From positions 1 to 50,890 of the forward strand of contig JAHCJE010000005.1 in the NCBI GenBank assembly GCA_026128865.1: DNA of 50,890 bases, written 5' to 3'. The DNA comes from Phycisphaeraceae bacterium. Lineage in GTDB: Bacteria; Planctomycetota; Phycisphaerae; Phycisphaerales; UBA1924. The position numbers and the translations under genes were made by a program. Positions 16,214-24,035 of this stretch are shown piece by piece. Within the stretch, counting starts at the first letter, position 1, and each line of letters starts with the position of its first letter. The notes under the pieces are model-generated. The model worked only from the letters and a program-made list of their open reading frames with translations, was not told where the DNA came from and did not search any database.

Positions 16214-17434
16214 ATGTCATCAGCACCGTTCAGAAGCCGTGTGGCACGGGTTGTCGCGTCGGTCATTATGTTCTGTCCGGTTGTCGCGGCGGCCCAGTCT
16301 GCCTGTGACCCCGACTGGGACAACGCGATCGGACAGCCCGGGATGGGCGCACTTGTGGACGCACTGACCGTCTACGACGGAGCGCTGATCGCAGGCGGTG
16401 AGTTTACAACTGCAGGCGGGCAGAGTGCCGACAGGATCGCGCGCTGGAACGGCTCGGCATGGGAAGCGCTGAGCAGCGGGGTGAACGGCAGTGTCTATGG
16501 CCTCACCGTGTACAACGGCGAACTCATCGCCGCAGGCTCGTTTACGCTCGCAGGCGGCGCGCCGGCCAGCAAGATCGCGCGCTGGAACGGCTCGACATGG
16601 CAGCCCCTCGGAAGCGGGATCGACGGCGACGTCTATACCGTCGCGGTGTACAACGGCGAACTGATCGCGGGCGGCTTTTTCACAACGGCCGGGGGTGTCG
16701 GCGCGATGAGGATCGCGCGCTGGAACGGCTCGACGTGGCAACCGCTCGGAGGCGGGATGGACTGGCCAGTCGGTGCGCTCACGGTCTACAACGGCGACTT
16801 GATCGCCGGGGGTGGATTCACCCAGCCCGCCAACCGTATCGCTCGCTGGGACGGCGCCTCGTGGCACTCTCTCGGCAGCGGCGCCGGCGGAACGGTCTTT
16901 GCCCTGGTCGAGCATAACGGCGACCTTTACGCAGGCGGTGGGTTCACGCAGCCTGCCAATCGCGTCGCTCGCTGGAACGGCTCGTCGTGGCACGCTCTGG
17001 GGAGCGGGGTGAACGCCACGGTGAATGCGCTCATCGTCTTCGAAGGCGAGCTCATCGCGGGCGGAGATTTCACCACGGCGGGCGGCAATCCCGCCAACCG
17101 CATTGCCCGCTGGAATGGCTCGGAGTGGCAGCCCCTGGGGTCCGGTGCGAGCGGACCAGTGCAAGACCTGACGGTGTTCGGCGGTGGCCTGATCGCGGGA
17201 GGAAACTTCACGTCCGCCGGCGGACTGCCCGCAAACCGAATCGCTACGTGGCGCTGTCCGGGTGGCTGCTACGCCGACTGCAACGGCGACGGCGAGGTCA
17301 ACACGATCGACTTCATCTGCTACCTCAACCGCTACGTCGCCGGCGACCCCGCCGCGGACTGCAACGGCGATGGGCAGGTCAACTCGATCGACTTCGTCTG
17401 CTACCTCAACCTCTACGTAGCCGGATGCCCGTAG
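16214..17434 (+). CDS. secreted seven-repeat beta-propeller protein with Cys-rich dockerin-like module
   Basis: GGAGG lies six bases before the ATG. The 406-residue product has a signal peptide (VARVVASVIMFCPVVAAAQ). It then carries seven repeats of about 42-47 residues built from LTVYNGELIAGG-FTTAGG, IARWNGS and WQPLGSG, a planctomycete repeat expected to form a propeller. Repeats 4 and 5 are shortened in the same way (GGGFTQPANR), which points to a recent tandem duplication. The C-terminal module has DCNGDGEVNTID and DCNGDGQVNSID loops and ends AGCP, with extra cysteines (FICYLN, FVCYLN). No catalytic residues are visible; binding or surface display is likely. The stop codon runs straight into heptamer array 3. 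Confidence 0.82.
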   Translation: MSSAPFRSRVARVVASVIMFCPVVAAAQSACDPDWDNAIGQPGMGALVDALTVYDGALIAGGEFTTAGGQSADRIARWNGSAWEALSSGVNGSVYGLTVYNGELIAAGSFTLAGGAPASKIARWNGSTWQPLGSGIDGDVYTVAVYNGELIAGGFFTTAGGVGAMRIARWNGSTWQPLGGGMDWPVGALTVYNGDLIAGGGFTQPANRIARWDGASWHSLGSGAGGTVFALVEHNGDLYAGGGFTQPANRVARWNGSSWHALGSGVNATVNALIVFEGELIAGGDFTTAGGNPANRIARWNGSEWQPLGSGASGPVQDLTVFGGGLIAGGNFTSAGGLPANRIATWRCPGGCYADCNGDGEVNTIDFICYLNRYVAGDPAADCNGDGQVNSIDFVCYLNLYVAGCP

Positions 17435-17475
17435 GACAGTGGACACTGGACAGCGGACAATGGACAGTGGACATG
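17434..17475 (+). repeat. heptanucleotide GGACAGT array 3 (6 units)
   Basis: Six units read GGACAGT, GGACACT, GGACAGC, GGACAAT, GGACAGT and GGACATG. The array begins on the last base of a TAG stop and fills half of the 78-bp gap between two convergent genes. The join GGATGCCCGTAGGACAGTGG is identical to that at array 1. Confidence 0.88.
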
Positions 17476-17512
17476 AAGAGAGTGGCCTCTTCCGGGGTTG
17501 CCGTGTGGCGGT

Positions 17513-19483
17513 TCAGGCGACCTGGAGGAGTCGCATGGCGGCGGCGACGATGTCCTGAGCTGTCAGGCCGCACTGGGCGAGGATCTGCTCGGGGGTGCGT
17601 GCGCTGCGGGGGATGCGGCGGACGTGCAACTGTTCGAGGGTGAAGGCGTCGCCGGAAGCGACGAGCGCATCCGCGACGGCCGAGCCGATGCCGCCGCCGT
17701 AGTTGTCCTCGAGGGTGATGACGTAGCCGTTGTTCGCCCCGATGATGTCGAGGAGTTTGTCGGCGTCGAAGGGGAGGCTGTAGAGATCGACGAGGGTGGC
17801 GTTGACGCCGGCCTTGTCGAGGAGGTCGATGGCCTTGTTGGCCTCGTGGACCATGTACCCGGCGGCGCAGAGGACGACGTCGCGCCCCTCGTTGAGGACT
17901 TCGAAGCCGCCGAGGTTGAAGACCTGGTCGTCGGAGTAGAGGAACTCGGTGTCGGCGCGGAGGGTGCGCATGTAGCACGCGCCCTCGTACTCGGCCATGA
18001 CGCCGGTGAGTGCGTAGGCGGCGTAGGCGTCGGCGGGCTGGAGGACGTAGCAGCCGGGGTTGCCGCGGTGGTCGCGCATGGTGGTCCAGGCGCGGAACCA
18101 GGCGACGTCGGGAAGGGCCATCTGGCTGGGGCCGTCGGCGGCGAGGGTGATGCCGGCGTGCGAGCCGACGATCTTCAGGTTCGCGCCCGAGTTGATCGCC
18201 ATCTCGATCTGGTCGTAGGCGCGGGTGACGAACTTGGCGAAGGTGCAGCAGAAGGGGACCTTGCCGGCGGCGGCGAGGCCCGCGGCGACGGAGATCATGT
18301 TCTGCTCGGCGATGCGGCACTCGACGAAGCGGTCGGCGAGTTCGGACGACTTGCCGAAGGTCTCGGCGAACGTGGAGTTGCTCACGTCGGCGTCGAGGAC
18401 GACGACGCGGTCGTTCACGCGACCCAGCGCCCGCAGCGCGATCCCGTAGGCCTTGCGCGTGGCGAGGCGTCCGGCGTGAAGGACGCTCTCCATGTCCATG
18501 CTGCGCATGGCCTCGGCGAAGGAGGGGAGGTCGCCGAAGCCCTGCTCGCGCGGGGCGGCCTGGGCGGGCGGCTCGATGGTGAAGGCGTCGGAGGCGGTGA
18601 GAGCGCTCGTGAGTTCGACTCGACGCTCGTCCAGTTCCGCCAGGGCCTTCTGGAGCGCGTCGCCCGTCGCGGGCTTGCCGTGCCAGCCGCCGCCCTGCAC
18701 GCTCGGCGCGCCCCAGCCCTTGACCGTCTTCGCCACGAGCGCCATCGGGGCGGCGTCGGGCTGCGCCGTGCGGGCGATGAACTCGTCGAAGGCGGCCTTG
18801 ATCTCCTTCGGAGAGTGGCCGTCGATCGTCTTGACGTGGAAGCCGGCGGCCGCGAGTTTGGCGGCGAGGCGTTCGGGTGACTGCTGGTCGGCGACGCGCC
18901 CGGCCTGGCCGTAGCCGTTGCAGTTGAAGATGGGCAGGACGTTTGTGAGCCTGCGTTCGGCGATGAAGTCGATGGCCTCTGCGACCTGCCCCTCGCGCGA
19001 CTCCCCGTCGCCGATGATGCAGTAGATGCGGCGGTCGATGGCGTCGAGGCGGGCGGCCTCGGCGAGTCCGGCCGCGACACTGAGGCCCTGGCCGAGCGAG
19101 CCGGTGGCGGCGTCGAAGAACGGGAAGCCCTCCATCGGGTTCGGGTGCCCGTCGAGGGGAGAGCCGTCGGTGCGGAGCGAACTCAGGTCCGCGACGGTCA
19201 GCCGCTTGCGGGAGGCCGGGTCGCGCCCGACCATGACGCCGAGTTTGGCTGCTGCGGCGTAGATCGCGGGGACGGCGTGACCTTCGCTCAGCACCAGCCG
19301 GTCGCTGGTGGGGTAGTCGGGGTAGTCGGGGCTCCAGCGCATGGTGTTGAACATGAGCATGGCGACAATGTGCCCGATGCTCATGGCCGAGGACGGGTGG
19401 CCGCTGCCCGCTTCGGCGGTCATGGTGAGGGAGAGGCGGTCCAACTCGATGGCCTGGGCGTGCATGGCGGCTTCGAACGACAT
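17513..19483 (-). CDS. tkt: Transketolase
   Basis: This 656-residue thiamine-diphosphate enzyme moves two-carbon units between sugar phosphates in the pentose phosphate pathway. The N-terminal domain has the SGHPSSAMS segment and the ThDP motif starting at GDGESREGQ and ending at FNCNGYGQ. The central pyrimidine-binding domain has the conserved glutamate region ECRIAEQNMISVAAGLAAAG and TFAKFVTRAYDQI. A transketolase C-terminal domain follows. The length agrees with the family. The start at 19483 places GGAGGA a few bases upstream. The gene is convergent with the dockerin island and divergent from dnaN. A dihydroxyacetone synthase is possible but less likely. Confidence 0.93.
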   Translation of the reverse strand: MSFEAAMHAQAIELDRLSLTMTAEAGSGHPSSAMSIGHIVAMLMFNTMRWSPDYPDYPTSDRLVLSEGHAVPAIYAAAAKLGVMVGRDPASRKRLTVADLSSLRTDGSPLDGHPNPMEGFPFFDAATGSLGQGLSVAAGLAEAARLDAIDRRIYCIIGDGESREGQVAEAIDFIAERRLTNVLPIFNCNGYGQAGRVADQQSPERLAAKLAAAGFHVKTIDGHSPKEIKAAFDEFIARTAQPDAAPMALVAKTVKGWGAPSVQGGGWHGKPATGDALQKALAELDERRVELTSALTASDAFTIEPPAQAAPREQGFGDLPSFAEAMRSMDMESVLHAGRLATRKAYGIALRALGRVNDRVVVLDADVSNSTFAETFGKSSELADRFVECRIAEQNMISVAAGLAAAGKVPFCCTFAKFVTRAYDQIEMAINSGANLKIVGSHAGITLAADGPSQMALPDVAWFRAWTTMRDHRGNPGCYVLQPADAYAAYALTGVMAEYEGACYMRTLRADTEFLYSDDQVFNLGGFEVLNEGRDVVLCAAGYMVHEANKAIDLLDKAGVNATLVDLYSLPFDADKLLDIIGANNGYVITLEDNYGGGIGSAVADALVASGDAFTLEQLHVRRIPRSARTPEQILAQCGLTAQDIVAAAMRLLQVA

Positions 19484-19765
19484 GGGGAGTCCTCCCGCGC
19501 CCTGGGCGCATCGGCGGCCGGCTCGTCGGGGGCAGACCCCCGGCGCGGCCCCGGGGACCGGACCCGTCCGACCGTCGGCTGTACCGGTCGCCCCGCGGCC
19601 GCGATGAGCGGCAGAGTGTGAGTATCCCCGCCCTCTGACGGCTTGACAACCCCGCAAGGCGATTCGGCCCGAGATTTGCAGGCGGTTCGTGGCACGTGGG
19701 CGTCTGGGGGCACTCCGGCGGCTTCTGCGCGGTACACTCTGGCCCAACACGGAGGAGCCGTCCCC

Positions 19766-20959
19766 ATGAAGGTCACCTGCGATCGCGGAGCGTTGCTGGA
19801 GGCGATCAATCTGGCGTCGAGCGTGGTGGCGACCCGCTCGCCGCGCCCCCAACTGACGTGCATCAAACTGACCGCCGAGCGCAAGGGCAAGGCCGGGACA
19901 CTCACCCTCGCCGCCACCGACGGCGAGATCTCCATACGGCTCTCCGTCGCGCAGGTGGACGTGCAGACGCCCGGCGAGGCGCTGCTCCCGGCGGACAAGT
20001 TGCGCCAGATCGTCTCGGCGGAGGACAACGAGCCGACGCTCTCGCTGGAGATGGACGAGAACCTGGTCTGCCACATCCGCGGCAACGACGCGCACTTCAA
20101 ACTGATCGGTCAGCCCGCGGGCGAGTTCCCGCCCATCACCGAGTTTCGCGCCGCGGTGGCGGGGTCCGGCGGGCGTCCGGCGGCGAAGGCCGTCTTCACG
20201 CACGACGCACGCTCGCTGGGCGAGTTGATCTCGCGGACGCTCTTCGCCACGGCCCGCGAGACATCGCGCTACGCCATCAACGGCGTGCTGATGGTGCGCG
20301 AGGGCAAGCGGCTCCAGATGGTGGCGACGGACGGGCGCCGGCTCGCGCTCTCGCGGGCGACGCTCTCGGGCGGCGAGAAGGACGCGCCCGCGGTGCGCTG
20401 CATCGTGCCCAGCAAGGGGCTTTCGACGCTCCAGAAACTGCTGGGCGGCTCGGACGAGGCGGTGCAGGTGGCGGTGACGGACAACCAGGTGTACTTCAAC
20501 GTCGGCGCGCCGGACGCGAAGGACCACGCCGACGGGCGGGCCGTGCTCTCGTCGAACCTGGTCGAGGGCGCGTTCCCGCCCTACGAGGACGTGATCCCGA
20601 AGGACCAGGACAAGACGATCGTGGTGGACCGCGACGCGTTCACGTCCGCCGTGCACCGTGCCGCGCTGCTGACGAACGAGGAATCGCGCGGGGTGCGGAT
20701 GGCGTTCGACTCCAAGGGCCGGCAGGCGCACCTCTCGGCGCACGCGAACGAGGTGGGCGAGGCGAACGTGGAACTGACGCTCGCGGAGTACAAGGGCGAC
20801 GACATCGAGATCGGGTTCAACCCGGCGTTCATCACGGATGCGCTGAAGGTGATCGCGGACCCGCAGGTGGTCATCGAACTGAAGGCGTCGAACAAACCGG
20901 GGCTGATCAAGTCGGGGCAGGACTTCACCTACGTCGTGATGCCCGTGAACCTGACGTGA
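19766..20959 (+). CDS. dnaN: DNA polymerase III beta subunit (sliding clamp)
   Basis: The 397-residue product is the ring clamp that tethers polymerase III to DNA. Its start MKVTCDRGALLEAINLASSVV fits the family, and the three clamp domains follow in order. Diagnostic stretches are FATARETSRYAINGVLM and ATDGRRLALSRA in domain 2, and the C-terminal YVVMPVNLT, which matches the usual MPM(R/K)L-type tail. GGAGGAG at 19751-19757 lies eight bases before the ATG, and a TACACT box (19733-19738) upstream is a candidate -10. The gene stands alone rather than next to dnaA, which lies about 8 kb away on the other strand. Confidence 0.95.
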   Translation: MKVTCDRGALLEAINLASSVVATRSPRPQLTCIKLTAERKGKAGTLTLAATDGEISIRLSVAQVDVQTPGEALLPADKLRQIVSAEDNEPTLSLEMDENLVCHIRGNDAHFKLIGQPAGEFPPITEFRAAVAGSGGRPAAKAVFTHDARSLGELISRTLFATARETSRYAINGVLMVREGKRLQMVATDGRRLALSRATLSGGEKDAPAVRCIVPSKGLSTLQKLLGGSDEAVQVAVTDNQVYFNVGAPDAKDHADGRAVLSSNLVEGAFPPYEDVIPKDQDKTIVVDRDAFTSAVHRAALLTNEESRGVRMAFDSKGRQAHLSAHANEVGEANVELTLAEYKGDDIEIGFNPAFITDALKVIADPQVVIELKASNKPGLIKSGQDFTYVVMPVNLT

Positions 20960-20984
20960 GGCGGTCGAGTTCGGGAGAACGAAC

Positions 20985-21008
20985 GCACGGCCCCCTCCGA
21001 GGCCGTGC
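20985..21008 (+). terminator. hairpin downstream of dnaN
   Basis: A perfect 8-bp stem, GCACGGCC with GGCCGTGC, encloses an 8-base loop, starting 26 bp after the dnaN stop. A second hairpin (21019-21033, CGGGA/TCCCG) follows. There is no T tract, so these may act as 3'-end stabilisers or for factor-dependent termination. Confidence 0.5.
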
Positions 21009-21172
21009 GCCCGCGTCACGGGAGTCGATCCCGGTCATGTGCGTGCCCTGCGCCGCGCTCGGCGGCCCTCGGGAAGATGAACGGCGTTCGAACGCGTGGG
21101 TCACGCGGCGGGGATAAAACCGGGCCGCTCTCGCGGGGATTCTCAGGCCTGCGGCGTGCTGCGCCGCCTTCT

Positions 21173-22858
21173 TTACTCGAGACGATCCGCCTGCAACCGG
21201 CTCTGCGCCGTTGCCGAGGGATCGGCGTGCTCGGCCGCGTCCGCCGGCAGCGTCATCTTCACCGTCGTCCCCTTGCCCACCTCGCTGATCAGTTCGATCT
21301 GGCCACGGTGCTCCTCGACGATCCGCCGCGTCACCGCCAGCCCGAGGCCGGTGCCCTTCGTTCCCTTCGTCGTGTGGAACGGCTCGAAGACCCAGCGCAG
21401 CCGGTCCTCGGGGATGCCCGGCCCGTTGTCGATCACGTGCACGTCCGCGTAGGCGTGCCCTTGTCCGAGCAGCGGGTCCGTCACGCGGTAGAACGTCCGC
21501 ACCGTCACCGCCCCCGTCCCCGGCGGCACGGCCTCGACCGCGTTCGTCAGCAGGTTCATCAGCGCCTGGTGCACCAGGTTCGCGTCGATCGGGATCGGCG
21601 GCATCTCGGGGTCGTGGTCCACGATCAGCGCGACCTGCCGGCCGGCGCACGCGCTCTCCAGCAGTTGCGCGCAGTCCTCGATCAGCGCGCCCAGCGGCGT
21701 CAGTTCCAGTTCCACCGAGCGCTGACGGCTGAACGCCAGCATGTTCAGCGTCAGGCCCACGATCCGGTCGAGGTTGCGCTTGAGGATCGCCCACCCGTTG
21801 CGGGCGAGGGCCGGGTCGTCCTTCTTCAGCCCCATCTCCACCACGTCCGCCCCGCCGCGCAGCCCCTGCAGGATGTTCTTGATCGAGTGGCTCAGGCTGG
21901 CGACGGTCTCGCCGATCGCCGCCAGCCGCTCCGTGTGGATCTTCTGCCCGTAGTGCTCCGCGTTGGCGAGCGCGAGGCCCGTGTGCTGCCCGATCGCGTT
22001 CAGCAACGCCAGTTGCTGCTCGGTGAAGGTGTAGTTGGCGATCGACGAGTCCACGTAGATCGTGCCGTAGACGCGGTCCTGGAAGCGGATCGGCGAGCAG
22101 ATCGCGCTGCGGATGCGGAAGCGTTGCACGCTGTCGCCAGCCTGGAAGCGGCGGTCCGCCATCGCGTTGGAACTCAGCACGCCCTCCGAGTGCTTCAGCA
22201 CGTGCTGCAGGATCGTCCGCGAGACGCCGATGCGGGCCTCCTCCTTGTCCTTCGGCGGGGTGCGGTGCATCGCGGCCGCGGGCTTCAGCGCGCCGTCGGG
22301 CAACTCCTCGCGCAGCATGATGACGCCGCGCTCCGGCTTGAACTCGCGGAACACGAGGTCCAGCACCGCGTTGAGCAACTGCTGCCGGTCCATCACCTGC
22401 GTCGTGAGCGTCGTCAACTGGTAGATCACGCGCAGGTGGTCCACCGCAGCCGCCCGCGGCTCCGGCTCGGAGAGGATCACCGAGTCCTCGTTCGACGGGA
22501 TCGTCCGCTCGAACTCGACGTCGAGTTCGTCCGCGTGCAGCAGTTCGACGCCGAACGAGTCGGGCCGGTCGCTCTGACCGAAGACCAGCAGCGTGGACCC
22601 GACGCGCACCTGGTCGCCCGCGCGCAGGCGGGTGCGCTCCGCGATGCGCACCCCGTTCACGTACGTCCCGTTCTGCGACATCAGGTCGCGTATCCACCAG
22701 ATGCCGGCGTCGGGCGTGAGTTCTGCGTGCCGACGGCTCACCGTGTCGTCGGTGATCGGCAGCGCCTCGCTCGACCGCCCGATCAACTGCGGCTCGTTCG
22801 GCGGCAACTGGAACGTCCGCCCCTCGTCCGGCCCCTGGATGACGCTCAGCGACAGCAT
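21173..22858 (-). CDS. FHA-GAF sensor histidine kinase
   Basis: The 561-residue product has no membrane segment and is probably cytosolic. Residues 1-95 form an FHA domain (LIGRSS, SRRHAEL, SQNGTYVNG) that would bind a phosphothreonine partner. Residues about 150-300 form a GAF domain. The phosphoacceptor region has SLSHSIKN (H324). The ATPase domain shows the N box (NLLTNAVEAVP), G1 (DNGPGIP), the F box (FEPFHTTK) and G2 (GTGLGLAV). No receiver domain or response regulator is adjacent. A TATCGT box ends seven bases before the ATG, so transcription may start at or next to the start codon. FHA suggests cross-talk with Ser/Thr kinases such as the one at 46715-49648. Confidence 0.9.
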   Translation of the reverse strand: MLSLSVIQGPDEGRTFQLPPNEPQLIGRSSEALPITDDTVSRRHAELTPDAGIWWIRDLMSQNGTYVNGVRIAERTRLRAGDQVRVGSTLLVFGQSDRPDSFGVELLHADELDVEFERTIPSNEDSVILSEPEPRAAAVDHLRVIYQLTTLTTQVMDRQQLLNAVLDLVFREFKPERGVIMLREELPDGALKPAAAMHRTPPKDKEEARIGVSRTILQHVLKHSEGVLSSNAMADRRFQAGDSVQRFRIRSAICSPIRFQDRVYGTIYVDSSIANYTFTEQQLALLNAIGQHTGLALANAEHYGQKIHTERLAAIGETVASLSHSIKNILQGLRGGADVVEMGLKKDDPALARNGWAILKRNLDRIVGLTLNMLAFSRQRSVELELTPLGALIEDCAQLLESACAGRQVALIVDHDPEMPPIPIDANLVHQALMNLLTNAVEAVPPGTGAVTVRTFYRVTDPLLGQGHAYADVHVIDNGPGIPEDRLRWVFEPFHTTKGTKGTGLGLAVTRRIVEEHRGQIELISEVGKGTTVKMTLPADAAEHADPSATAQSRLQADRLE

Positions 22859-22865
22859 CCACCGA

Positions 22866-22871
22866 ACGATA
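22866..22871 (-). promoter_or_regulatory. -10-like box for the histidine kinase gene (leaderless start)
   Basis: TATCGT on the minus strand is followed by seven bases and then the ATG. This is the spacing expected between a -10 element and the transcription start. Confidence 0.5.
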
Positions 22872-22897
22872 CGACGACGCCCGCCCGCCGGGTTCGC

Positions 22898-22903
22898 TAT
22901 CGT
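22898..22903 (+). promoter_or_regulatory. -10-like box for holA (leaderless start)
   Basis: TATCGT is followed by six bases and the ATG at 22910. No Shine-Dalgarno sequence fits between them. Confidence 0.5.
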
Positions 22904-22909
22904 GCCCCC

Positions 22910-23938
22910 ATGGCGAAACGGGCGGCGGCAACGAGCAAGACCGGCACACGGGCCGTCAACTTCCGCCCGGACCCCGGCGCGCGCATCGTCGTGCTCCACG
23001 GTCCCGACGCCTTCCAGCGGGCAGACTGCACCGCCGACCTCCGCGCCGCACTCCTCAAGGCCCACGGCGAGGTCGAGACCATCTACCTCGACGGCCAGTC
23101 CGCCAGGCCCGCCGACGTGCTCGACGAGTGCCGCAGTTTCGGGCTGCTCCAGCAGCACAAACTCATCGTCGCCGACGCCGGTGACCAACTCGTCAAGGAG
23201 GACGCCCGCCCCATCTTCGAGCGCTACGCCCAGTCGCCCGCGGACTCCGCCACGCTCGTCCTCCGCGCCGACCGCTGGAACAGCGGGAAACTCGACGCGA
23301 TCATCGAGCAATCCGGCGGCGCAATCGTCAAGTGCGACGGGCTGCAAGGCCGCGAGGCCGTCCCCTGGGCCGAGCGCCGCGCCCGCGAGGTCCACGATCG
23401 CGCCGTCGACAAGCGGGCCGCGGAACTGCTCGTCGAACTCCTCGGCCCCGACCCAGGGCGCATCGACAGCGAACTCGCCAAACTCTCCCTCAGCGCGGAC
23501 GACGGCGCCACGATCACCACCGCCCTCGTGAAGGAACTCGTCGGCTGCACGCGCGAGGAGGAGGCGTGGGCCATCCAGGCCGATCTTCTCTCGGGCGACC
23601 CGGAGGCCGCGCTGGCGCGCCTGCGGATCGTCCTCGAGAACGGCCCGCGCGACGCCGACGTCCCGGCCCAGTGGGCGATGCTGGACCTCGCCCGCAAACT
23701 GCACGGCGCGTCGCACGGCTTCGCGCAGCGCATGGCGCCGGGCCAGATGGCGAGCGTGCTGCGGATCTGGGGCGCGGGGAGCGAGGCCGTGCTGAGGGCG
23801 GCTCGGCGCATCCCCCCCGCCGACGCCGCGGCACTGCTCCGCCAGTGCGTCGAGTCCACCGCGCAGGCCCGCTCCGGCTCGGACCCTCGCCGCCTGCTCG
23901 AGGCCAAGGCCCTCCGATTCGCAAGCCTCACCCGCTGA
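22910..23938 (+). CDS. holA: DNA polymerase III delta subunit (clamp-loader wrench)
   Basis: The 342-residue product resembles HolA: an AAA-like N-terminal domain with the delta-type start (IVVLHGPDAFQRADCTADLR), then SFGLLQQHKLIVADAG and the ATLVLRADRW region, then the three-helix lid with ELLGPDPGRIDSELAKLSL and TTALVKELVGCTREEEAW. There is no Walker A motif, as expected for delta, which opens the clamp. A Lys/Ala-rich N-terminal extension of about 25 residues precedes the fold. The start is fixed by the TAnnnT box six bases upstream. It is divergent from the histidine kinase across 51 bp and lies about 2 kb from dnaN, whose clamp it loads. Confidence 0.87.
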   Translation: MAKRAAATSKTGTRAVNFRPDPGARIVVLHGPDAFQRADCTADLRAALLKAHGEVETIYLDGQSARPADVLDECRSFGLLQQHKLIVADAGDQLVKEDARPIFERYAQSPADSATLVLRADRWNSGKLDAIIEQSGGAIVKCDGLQGREAVPWAERRAREVHDRAVDKRAAELLVELLGPDPGRIDSELAKLSLSADDGATITTALVKELVGCTREEEAWAIQADLLSGDPEAALARLRIVLENGPRDADVPAQWAMLDLARKLHGASHGFAQRMAPGQMASVLRIWGAGSEAVLRAARRIPPADAAALLRQCVESTAQARSGSDPRRLLEAKALRFASLTR

Positions 23939-24035
23939 AGCGCCGATGACAGGCTCATCGTGCGCCCGGGCTGCGCGCCAGCGCGGCCCGCGCCCAACCC
24001 GTTCGACCCGCCGGCGAGCGCAGGAGGCCACAGCC

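Noticed and set aside
17498..18880. Long open frame antisense to the transketolase gene, and similar long antisense frames over clpC, gatA, bamA and the Ser/Thr kinase
   Set aside because: High GC at third positions removes stop codons on the other strand. The translations are low-complexity and match no family, while the sense frames encode clear conserved proteins.
21019..21033. Hairpin resembling a tRNA T-arm
   Set aside because: The loop has five bases instead of seven, and no acceptor stem, anticodon arm or D-arm could be matched around it.
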